From Spirochaetota bacterium (GTDB lineage: Bacteria > Spirochaetota > GWE2-31-10 > MWDO01), in contig JAGOCL010000147.1 in NCBI GenBank assembly GCA_017998755.1, positions 1 through 6,549 on the forward strand: DNA of 6,549 nt. The letters run 5' to 3'. Position numbers and translations under genes: made by a program. Below, piece by piece: positions 1-5,302 of the stretch. Position 1 is the first letter of the stretch; each line of letters opens with the position of its first letter. The notes beneath the pieces are model-generated. The model saw only the letters and a list, made by a program, of their open reading frames with translations, searched no databases and was not told the origin of the DNA.

Positions 1-774
1 CTTATCAGACTTTTTAAAAGTAATTTTCTGGCCTATATCCAGTAAAATAACTTTCTGACCGTCGAGAGTGATTTGCGGTTGAGCCGACGACTCTTTAATC
101 TTAACGGTAATACTTTCCGAGAAAGGAACTATGTACGGACGTATAGCAAGCGTATGCGGACAAATAGGGGTAATAACGTAAGAATCGACTGAAGGATGCA
201 AAATCGGCCCTCCCGCGCTAAGATTATAGGCGGTAGAACCGGTCGGAGTGCTGATAATCAATCCGTCTCCGTTAAAGTCGCATACCGACCGGCCTTCCAG
301 ATAAACTTTCATCCTAATCATTCTTGATATACCGGTATGAGATATAACCCCTTCGTTTAAGACGGTAAAAATCTCTTTTTCCCCTTCAACGTGAACTTCT
401 AATAACGTCTTGTAATCAAAAAGCGCTTCGCCGTCGATAAATTTCTTCAAGTATTCTTCAAGCTCGTCTATCTCAACGTTTGTATTAAAACCCAATTGCC
501 CCATATTAATACCGAATATCGGTATATCCAATCCTGCAAATACCCTAGACGTATATAGGAATGTTCCATCGCCTCCGACGGACAGAGCGGCGCTAAATTC
601 TTTAGTTATGTCTTTTTTTTCTCTGTGTAAAATATTATACAAATCAAAATCTTTATTTGAATAAAAAAAGGTCTCAAATTTAATATCATACCTCTTTTCT
701 AAAAGAGATATTCGAGCCATAAATTCCGGTATATCTAACTTCTTTTCGAGAGCGACGATCGCTATTTTATTCAT
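1..774 (-). CDS. nadK: NAD kinase, C-terminus cut off by the window edge
   Basis: Phosphorylates NAD+ to NADP+ in the cytosol, the only route to NADP in most bacteria. The 258 visible codons read without a stop from an ATG at 774 to base 1. The family is usually about 285-300 residues, so roughly 30 C-terminal residues are missing. The catalytic GGDGT motif is at residues 67-71, followed by the family block FGINMGQLGF. The NE motif (NEG) is at 140-142, and the nucleotide-binding loop TPTGSTAY at 176-183 is followed by LSAGGP. Further on come TPICPHTLAIRP and a DGQ motif typical of the C-terminal beta domain. All key residues are intact. A weak SD (AAAAGG, 781-786) precedes the ATG by 6 bases. 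The gene lies 30 bases after the hisG stop with no terminator between, so it is probably the third gene of a hisI-hisG-nadK transcript. Family assignment is secure; co-transcription is inferred. Confidence 0.96.
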   Translation of the reverse strand, partial: MNKIAIVALEKKLDIPEFMARISLLEKRYDIKFETFFYSNKDFDLYNILHREKKDITKEFSAALSVGGDGTFLYTSRVFAGLDIPIFGINMGQLGFNTNVEIDELEEYLKKFIDGEALFDYKTLLEVHVEGEKEIFTVLNEGVISHTGISRMIRMKVYLEGRSVCDFNGDGLIISTPTGSTAYNLSAGGPILHPSVDSYVITPICPHTLAIRPYIVPFSESITVKIKESSAQPQITLDGQKVILLDIGQKITFKKSDK

Positions 775-804
775 TCTGAACCTTTTCTACTACGAGTAAG
801 ATTA

Positions 805-1680
805 CTATAGTATTATCTTGTTTAAGGGATACTCTACTATTCCCGAAGCTCCATTTTTTTTCAATATTGGAATAAGATCTCTAACGACCTTCTCTTCAAT
901 AATGGTATTAACCGCAATCCAACCGTCGTCCGTAAGATTACTTATTGTAGGTTTCTGTAGCGCGGGTAATACGTTTATTATCGAATTGAGATTTTTCTTC
1001 TCGACGTTCAACATTAATCCGACTTTATTATCCGCTTCTAACACCGCTTGAAGCGCCATATTGATATTTTCGATTTTATTTTTCTTCCAGCCGTCTTTTA
1101 CCGCCGCTTTATTAGCAATTAATTGAGTCGTTGAAATCATAACTTCGTCAATAATAACAAGGTTATTCGCTCTCAAGCTCGATCCCGTTTCCGTTATATC
1201 GACAATCGCGTCGACTAATTTCGGACATTTTACTTCGGTCGCGCCCCAACTAAATTCTATGTGAGCTTTTACTCCGTTTTTTTCAAAATGCCTTTTTGTT
1301 AACCCAACGGCTTCGGTCGCTACTCTTTTCCCTTCAAGATCTTTAAGAGTTTTGATGTTAGAATCTTGATGAACCGCTACTATCCATTTAACCGGATTTT
1401 TACTCGCTTTTGAATAGTTCAGTTCCGATATATAATCGACTTCTGCTTCCGACTCCATTACCCAGTCTTTGCCGGTTATCCCCGCGTCAAGAATTCCTTC
1501 TTCAACGTATCGAGCCATCTCCTGCGCTCTTACCATAAGTAACGACAACTCGTCGTCGTCTACCGTCGGATAATACGATCTAGACGACGTAACTATTTTG
1601 TACCCAGCTTTTCTAAACATATTGAGAGTAGCCTCTTCCAAACTCCCCTTAGGTATCCCAAATTTTAAAATATTTCCCAT
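805..1680 (-). CDS. hisG: ATP phosphoribosyltransferase, long (HisG_L) form
   Basis: Catalyses the first committed step of histidine synthesis, ATP + PRPP to N1-phosphoribosyl-ATP, in the cytosol. At 291 residues it is the long form, which carries its own C-terminal regulatory domain and needs no HisZ partner. Visible are the N-terminal IPKGSLEEA (9-17), the DAGITGKDW block (65-73) and the PRPP-binding loop around ETGSSL (164-169, inside DITETGSSLRANNL). A C-terminal ACT-like HisG_C domain spans about 205-291 and includes LPALQKPTISNL and DDGWIAVNT. In this family that domain mediates hexamer assembly and histidine feedback inhibition. The ATG at 1680 has an SD (AAGGGGA, 1685-1691) that overlaps the hisI stop codon, so translation of the two is probably coupled. 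The gene ends with TAG. No odd residues were noted. Confidence 0.97.
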   Translation of the reverse strand: MGNILKFGIPKGSLEEATLNMFRKAGYKIVTSSRSYYPTVDDDELSLLMVRAQEMARYVEEGILDAGITGKDWVMESEAEVDYISELNYSKASKNPVKWIVAVHQDSNIKTLKDLEGKRVATEAVGLTKRHFEKNGVKAHIEFSWGATEVKCPKLVDAIVDITETGSSLRANNLVIIDEVMISTTQLIANKAAVKDGWKKNKIENINMALQAVLEADNKVGLMLNVEKKNLNSIINVLPALQKPTISNLTDDGWIAVNTIIEEKVVRDLIPILKKNGASGIVEYPLNKIIL

Positions 1681-1684
1681 AAAA

Positions 1685-1691
1685 TCCCCTT
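1685..1691 (-). promoter_or_regulatory. hisG SD overlapping the hisI stop codon
   Basis: Minus-strand AAGGGGA lies 4 bases before the hisG ATG counting from its last A (about 6 from the G run) and shares bases with the hisI TAA at 1690-1692. Ribosomes ending hisI would be placed directly on the hisG start, a typical arrangement for translational coupling. Confidence 0.75.
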
Positions 1692-2070
1692 ATTTTTTAT
1701 ATACGTCATTCGGTTCAAATTTTTTTATTTCGCCGTTATAGACCCATTTACCGTCTTTATAACTCCTGAAAAAGCAACTTTCGTACCCTTCGTGGCAAGC
1801 CGCCGCAAGTCCCTTTTGTATAACCTTGTATATCAAGGTATCATTGTCGCAATCGATCATTATATCGACTATTTCCTGAAAATTACCCGATTCCTCCCCT
1901 TTTCTCCAAAGTTTACCTCTAGACCTTGACCAATAAGTCGCCCTTCCGGTTTTTAACGTATATTCAAACGCTTCTTTGTTAATATAGGCAAGCATTAATA
2001 CTTTTCCGCTCTCGGCGTCTTGGGCGATAACGGGAACTAATCCGTTTCCTTTTTCAAAATCTATTTCCAA
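1690..2070 (-). CDS. hisI: Phosphoribosyl-AMP cyclohydrolase (monofunctional HisI)
   Basis: Third step of histidine synthesis: hydrolytic opening of the purine ring of phosphoribosyl-AMP, a cytosolic zinc enzyme that also needs Mg2+. Numbering from the upstream ATG at 2085 (131 residues): GLVPVIAQD (15-23), YWSRSRGKLWRKGEESG (51-67), the metal motif DCDND (78-82) and ACHEGYESCFF (96-106). Cys79, Cys97 and Cys104 match the family's zinc ligands, and Asp78, Asp80 and Asp82 its Mg2+ ligands. There is no HisE domain at the C-terminus, so step 2 must be encoded elsewhere. I prefer a TTG start at 2070 (126 residues). It has a full AAGGAG SD 6 bases upstream (2077-2082), and the protein then begins EIDFEKGNGLVP, close to the usual family start. 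The ATG at 2085 has no SD and would lie very near the predicted transcript start. Enzyme identity is secure; the start choice is moderate. Confidence 0.95.
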   Translation of the reverse strand: MEIDFEKGNGLVPVIAQDAESGKVLMLAYINKEAFEYTLKTGRATYWSRSRGKLWRKGEESGNFQEIVDIMIDCDNDTLIYKVIQKGLAAACHEGYESCFFRSYKDGKWVYNGEIKKFEPNDVYKK

Positions 2071-2076
2071 AATAAT

Positions 2077-2082
2077 CTCCTT
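2077..2082 (-). promoter_or_regulatory. SD inside the longer hisI frame, favouring a TTG start
   Basis: Minus-strand AAGGAG forms codons 2-3 of the frame that begins at the ATG at 2085. It sits 6 bases before an in-frame TTG at 2070. No SD precedes the ATG, while nearby genes generally have one. This argues that initiation is at TTG. Confidence 0.6.
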
Positions 2083-2105
2083 CATGTTTGTTTATTGTAA
2101 ATAGG

Positions 2106-2133
2106 ATTATATTATATTATGAGTAAAATTCAA
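2106..2133 (-). promoter_or_regulatory. Sigma-70-like promoter for hisI-hisG-nadK
   Basis: On the minus strand, TTGAAT (2128-2133) is a 4 of 6 match to the -35 box. It is separated by 16 bases from a perfect TATAAT -10 box (2106-2111). Transcription would start near 2099. That leaves about 29 bases before the TTG start of hisI and room for its SD, but only about 14 bases before the ATG at 2085. A second overlapping TATAAT (2111-2116) has no suitable -35. The region is very AT-rich, so some chance of coincidence remains. Confidence 0.6.
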
Positions 2134-2158
2134 CTAAAATTAAAATTTATTTAGGAGT

Positions 2159-2683
2159 CTATTTTTCTTTTAAAACATCAACAGATACCGGAGAGATAGA
2201 ATCAATTATAGATAGAAAACTTTCTTCGTATTTTTCATAAGTCTCAGATATCGCTAAGGCGAGAACCATAACAATTTTATCGTTTATAGTCGATAAAATC
2301 ATCGCGCCTATATCTATCGGTCTTGTTTTATTTAAGACGCCTGTCGCATCGTAAGCGTAGCCCGCCATTCCGTTTAGAGTTAGCGCCTCGATAGTCGTCG
2401 TTTCTTTTACGTCCATAATAAAAGAATTAATGTGATCTTTTAGCTCAATTATCGCGTCCGAAGTAGCTTCAGACTTCATAAGCATAAAAATTATAACGAT
2501 ATCCCCGTTTGGTCCGATAGCAATCTGGCCGTTATCTTCGTATTGCATAGTCCAATCTGAGGGTATTTGCATTTTTATTTTAGCGTCGTTATAGTTTATC
2601 TCGTCGCCGAACGTTCCGAACGTCCAAGAAAATAAAAATAATAAAAGAAAAAAGAAATATTTAATATTATTCAATTTCATCAT
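2159..2683 (-). CDS. Small secreted protein of unknown function, possibly Mog1/PsbP-like
   Basis: 174 residues, not recognised by name. A clear Sec signal peptide opens it: a short basic n-region (MMKLNNIKY), a very hydrophobic stretch at 10-23 rich in Phe and Leu, and a likely cleavage after GTFG near residue 26. There is no Cys for lipid attachment, so it is probably a soluble exported or periplasmic protein. The mature part starts with a short beta segment ending in IPSDW (40-44). Then come alternating beta strands, one charged helix (about 75-92), NGMAGYAYDATG (104-115) and a closing helix (150-163). This layout resembles Mog1/PsbP/DcrB-like domains, but the match is by eye only. The two ATGs at 2683 and 2680 are adjacent; the second has better spacing (7 bases) to the AGGA SD at 2688-2691. 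That SD overlaps the stop of the upstream amidohydrolase, which suggests translational coupling. Confidence 0.8.
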   Translation of the reverse strand: MMKLNNIKYFFFLLLFLFSWTFGTFGDEINYNDAKIKMQIPSDWTMQYEDNGQIAIGPNGDIVIIFMLMKSEATSDAIIELKDHINSFIMDVKETTTIEALTLNGMAGYAYDATGVLNKTRPIDIGAMILSTINDKIVMVLALAISETYEKYEESFLSIIDSISPVSVDVLKEK

Positions 2684-2687
2684 ATTA

Positions 2688-2691
2688 TCCT
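2688..2691 (-). promoter_or_regulatory. SD of the secreted-protein gene within the amidohydrolase stop
   Basis: AGGA on the minus strand overlaps the TAG stop of the amidohydrolase (2690-2692). It is 4 bases from the ATG at 2683 and 7 bases from the ATG at 2680; the second spacing is more usual. The arrangement suggests coupled translation of the two genes. Confidence 0.6.
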
Positions 2692-3931
2692 ATAATTTTT
2701 TATTTCTTAGAATTTTTCCTTCGCCGATAACTACCTCAGGATAAGCGCCTAAATAAAACGGATTGTTATTCCACACTATTAAACTTGCCGTTTTACCCGT
2801 TTCGATAGCGCCCAATTCGTCTTCAAGACCTAAAATTTTTGCATTCTTATATGTGATCAAAGAGATAGCCGTTTCTTCGCTCATTCCTTGAATAAGAAAA
2901 TATTTCAAAGACTCTCTTAAATTGGAAGAAAGAATAACCGGATGATCGGTCATAAGTCCAAAAAACGCTTTCGAATCCATAATATTTTTTGTATTAGAAT
3001 AATGAGCGTGTTTTAATTCGACTTTATAATCAAGAGAACCCAAAGGTCCGTAAACAACGTCTATTCCGGCTTTAGCTAATTCGTTGAAAACATCAATATC
3101 CGTTACGTCGCAAACATGATCCGCCGTAACTTTTATATTATATTTTTTTACAATATCAATTAAATACAGGGCGTCGTCCTCTTTATGTACGTGAACTTTT
3201 ACGGTCTTCTTTCTTTCAAGTATCTCCAGAAGAGCCAAGTCTTCAGGAGAAAATTCGAGTTCATATTCGGTATTAATTATGCGTTTTTCTTTTTCTATCG
3301 ATTCTTTATCAAGATTTTTTTCTTTAATTTTATTTTCAAGCTCGTTTATTTTTTTTTCTTTTGATAAAAGCGCTTTTGCTTTTTTATTGAGTAAAGTATC
3401 AAATTTGTCTTCAATTAATGAATAAACTCCCATTCTGGTATTCGGTCTTTCTCCTTTCCACGAGGTGGTCGAACGAGGATTGTATCCCAGAGCCATTTTA
3501 TATCCGTAATCTTTTATAACGGCGTCTCTCCTGTTTTTAGAAAAGTTTTTTATTACAAACGCTTTTCCTCCAAGGATATTTCCGCTTCCGGGAACTATAC
3601 AACTATATAAAACTCCGAAATCGACCGCTTCTTCAAAAGCCCTGTCGTCAAAATATATACTATTTAAAGGATTTAGCGTCGGTTGAATTTGCCCTGAATG
3701 ATCGTTAGTTTCCCCTTCCTGATACGGCTCCCCCTGTCGCTCCATACCGATATGCGAATGCGCGTCGATAAAAGCGGGAGTTACGACTCCGAAGAAATCG
3801 TACTCTTTTTTTTCTTTAGAAACTTCGACTATTTTATCGCCTTCAACCGTTATATAAACGTTATCTGATTTAGATTTAGATTTACCGTCGAATAAAGTTG
3901 TAGCGCATATTACTATTCTGTTTTTGTTCAT
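2690..3931 (-). CDS. Metal-dependent amidohydrolase, imidazolonepropionase-like group
   Basis: 413 residues of the amidohydrolase superfamily (COG1228-like): a TIM-barrel hydrolase that uses one or two metal ions to cleave amide or ring C-N bonds. The substrate cannot be read from the sequence. The first about 50 residues form the small beta-sandwich part, leading into TPAFIDAHSHIG with the HxH metal motif at His58 and His60. Further ligands fit His247/His249 (KVHVHKEDD), His272 (TADHV) and the catalytic Asp329 in TDHPV. The end (GAIETGKTASLIVWNNNPF, 374-392) is the usual return to the beta-sandwich. A very charged Lys/Glu-rich helical stretch at about 181-222 sits between barrel elements and probably accounts for extra length over relatives of roughly 380-390. 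No signal peptide, so cytosolic. The ATG at 3931 has only a weak SD (GAGCG, 3935-3939). It is first in a minus-strand unit with the secreted-protein gene. Confidence 0.9.
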   Translation of the reverse strand: MNKNRIVICATTLFDGKSKSKSDNVYITVEGDKIVEVSKEKKEYDFFGVVTPAFIDAHSHIGMERQGEPYQEGETNDHSGQIQPTLNPLNSIYFDDRAFEEAVDFGVLYSCIVPGSGNILGGKAFVIKNFSKNRRDAVIKDYGYKMALGYNPRSTTSWKGERPNTRMGVYSLIEDKFDTLLNKKAKALLSKEKKINELENKIKEKNLDKESIEKEKRIINTEYELEFSPEDLALLEILERKKTVKVHVHKEDDALYLIDIVKKYNIKVTADHVCDVTDIDVFNELAKAGIDVVYGPLGSLDYKVELKHAHYSNTKNIMDSKAFFGLMTDHPVILSSNLRESLKYFLIQGMSEETAISLITYKNAKILGLEDELGAIETGKTASLIVWNNNPFYLGAYPEVVIGEGKILRNKKL

Positions 3932-3940
3932 ATACCGCTC

Positions 3941-3960
3941 TTTGCTTATAATATAGCAAA
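3941..3960. repeat. Inverted repeat TTTGCT-N8-AGCAAA, candidate operator
   Basis: Two perfect 6-base arms with an 8-base AT-only centre, about two helical turns overall. It covers the possible -10 of the amidohydrolase and lies 10 bases from its start codon. The size and position suit a dimeric repressor site, but only one copy is seen and no regulator gene is nearby. Confidence 0.35.
3950..3958 (-). promoter_or_regulatory. Possible extended -10 promoter of the amidohydrolase
   Basis: Minus-strand TGC-TATATT fits an extended -10 element (TGN before the hexamer). No good -35 is found at 16-18 bases. A start near 3943 would give a very short leader of about 11 bases before the ATG at 3931. In such AT-rich DNA the call is weak; its overlap with a dyad adds some weight. 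Confidence 0.35.
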
Positions 3961-4071
3961 ATGTATATTAAAATTATGAATAATAAATTTATTTTTACAT
4001 CCTTTTACAAATAAAATCGGTCTTTAATAATTGTTATAATATTTTTAAATTATATAGAAATAAATTTTATG

Positions 4072-4100
4072 TTGACTATTTTTTTCGTATAACATATAAT
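4072..4100 (+). promoter_or_regulatory. Near-consensus sigma-70 promoter for the SPFH/zinc-ribbon operon
   Basis: TTGACT (4072-4077, 5 of 6 match to the -35 box), a 17-base spacer and a perfect TATAAT (4095-4100). The predicted start near 4107 leaves a leader of about 27 bases containing the strong GGAGG SD. This is the best promoter in the window and suggests substantial housekeeping expression rather than strictly stress-sigma control. Confidence 0.8.
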
Positions 4101-4122
4101 TTTTCTTATAAAAGAATTCATT

Positions 4123-4127
4123 GGAGG
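4123..4127 (+). promoter_or_regulatory. Strong ribosome binding site of the SPFH gene
   Basis: GGAGG with 6 bases to the ATG at 4134, the strongest SD in the window. It fixes the start of the SPFH protein, whose N-terminus also matches the family start. Confidence 0.8.
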
Positions 4128-4133
4128 AATAAA

Positions 4134-5252
4134 ATGGGCGTATTTAATTTCATAAAAGGTCAATTTATCGACGTAATCGAATGGGTTGACGATTCCGCGA
4201 ACACTATGGTATGGAAATTTCCCGATAGCGATAAAGAGATAAAAAACGGAGCGCAATTAACGGTTCGAGAATCGCAAGTCGCAATCTTTTTAAACGAAGG
4301 AAATATTGGCGACGTTTTCCAACCGGGGAGACATACGTTAACTACCCAAAATATACCAATTTTAACATCTTTGAAATCGTGGAAATTCGGCTTAAATTCT
4401 CCTTTTAAAGCGGACGTCTATTTTATAAATACAAAACAGTTTTTAGATCAAAAATGGGGGACTACCAACCCGATAATGATGAGAGATAAAGAATTCGGAG
4501 CGATTCGACTTAGAGGTTTTGGGATATACTCCTATAAAATTTCGGATCCGGTGAAATTCTTGAAAGAAGCTCTCGGAACGAAATCTTTATTCACGACGGA
4601 CGAATTATCGGGCCAATTGAAAAGAATGGTTATCTCTTCAATTAGCGATTATATCGCCGAAGCAAAAATCCCCGCGCTAGACCTTGCGATGAACTACGAC
4701 GAACTAAGCAAAGGGACGGCTCAAAAACTTAACGTAGAATTCGCAAATTTGGGCTTATCAGTCTCTTCATTCTATATAGAAAACTTATCTCTCCCGGAAG
4801 AAGTCGAGAAGATGTTAGACAAAAAAACTTCGATGGGAATAATGGGCAATCTCGACGAATACGCAAAGTTTCAAATGGCGGACTCAATAGACGACTTTGC
4901 AAAAAAAGAAGGGGGCAACTCCATGGTCGATATGGGAGTCGGTTTGACTATGGGAAATATGATGGGCGCCATGATGGGAAATAATATGAATAAAAATACC
5001 GGAGGAACAAACGTTAATTCCGGCGGTATGCCTCCTCCAATACCCGGAAATGTAAAATTTTTTGCAGTCGTCAACGGTCAACAAGGCGGTCCTTTTGATC
5101 TTGCCGTTATAAAACAGATGATCTCTTCGGGACAATTAACTAAGGAGACTCTAGTGTGGAAAGACGGGATGGCTAGTTGGTCGGCGGCCGGAAGCGTATC
5201 CGATTTGTCGGGGCTCTTTGGCGGAACGCCTCCCCCGATACCGAATATGTAA
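4134..5252 (+). CDS. YdjI-type SPFH protein with C-terminal GYF_2 domain
   Basis: 372 residues. Residues 1 to about 260 are an SPFH/band-7 domain of the type annotated as 'virion core protein' and known as YdjI in B. subtilis. Signature blocks are FNFIKGQFIDVIEW (4-17), NGAQLTVRESQVAIF (38-52), TLTTQNIPIL (68-77), FINTKQF (97-103), NPIMMRD (112-118) and SLPEEVEKMLDKKTSMG (219-235). There is no membrane segment, so it is probably a peripheral membrane scaffold. A Met/Gly-rich hinge (264-285, eight Met) leads to GGMPPPIPG. A GYF_2 domain follows at about 307-362 (NGQQGGPF, MISSGQLTKETLVWKDGMASW), and the protein ends in TPPPIPNM. In B. subtilis the YdjI relative recruits PspA to stressed membrane; a similar role here is inferred. 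The ATG has a strong SD (GGAGG, 4123-4127, 6-base spacing) and a near-consensus promoter. Confidence 0.93.
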   Translation: MGVFNFIKGQFIDVIEWVDDSANTMVWKFPDSDKEIKNGAQLTVRESQVAIFLNEGNIGDVFQPGRHTLTTQNIPILTSLKSWKFGLNSPFKADVYFINTKQFLDQKWGTTNPIMMRDKEFGAIRLRGFGIYSYKISDPVKFLKEALGTKSLFTTDELSGQLKRMVISSISDYIAEAKIPALDLAMNYDELSKGTAQKLNVEFANLGLSVSSFYIENLSLPEEVEKMLDKKTSMGIMGNLDEYAKFQMADSIDDFAKKEGGNSMVDMGVGLTMGNMMGAMMGNNMNKNTGGTNVNSGGMPPPIPGNVKFFAVVNGQQGGPFDLAVIKQMISSGQLTKETLVWKDGMASWSAAGSVSDLSGLFGGTPPPIPNM

Positions 5253-5302
5253 GACGGTAATAAGCGATATTTCATTATCAGAAAGCTATAAGGAAGGATA
5301 TT

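Larger units (their letters stand above)
3932..4133. other. Divergent AT-rich intergenic region
   Basis: 202 bases between the start codons of the amidohydrolase (leftward) and the SPFH gene (rightward). Besides the two promoter signals and the dyad, it holds a perfect 12-base AT-only palindrome (AATAAATTTATT, 3982-3993), which may be chance. I see no small RNA or riboswitch structure. Confidence 0.6.

Noticed and set aside
818..1051. Open frame on the plus strand opposite hisG
   Set aside because: Lies wholly antisense to a confidently identified gene, has no SD and no recognisable protein features.
2086..2158. Terminator after the secreted-protein gene
   Set aside because: Only AT-only imperfect repeats are present; no GC-bearing stem with a following T run on the minus strand.
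3982..3993. 12-base palindrome AATAAATTTATT as an operator
   Set aside because: Built only of A and T in a very AT-rich spacer, so chance is likely; not tied to a promoter element.
4060..4095. Sigma-W type or sigma-54 promoter for the SPFH gene, as in pspA-type operons
   Set aside because: A CGTA occurs at 4086-4089 but no TGAAAC-like -35 lies upstream, and there is no GG-N10-GC pattern; the sigma-70 match is far better.
4050..4256. Minus-strand open frame across the SPFH start and promoter
   Set aside because: Overlaps the strong rightward promoter, SD and conserved SPFH N-terminus; no sign of a real protein.
4871..5275. Three overlapping minus-strand open frames opposite the SPFH C-terminus
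   Set aside because: Mirror effect of Gly/Pro/Met-rich coding sequence on the other strand; no SD and no family resemblance.
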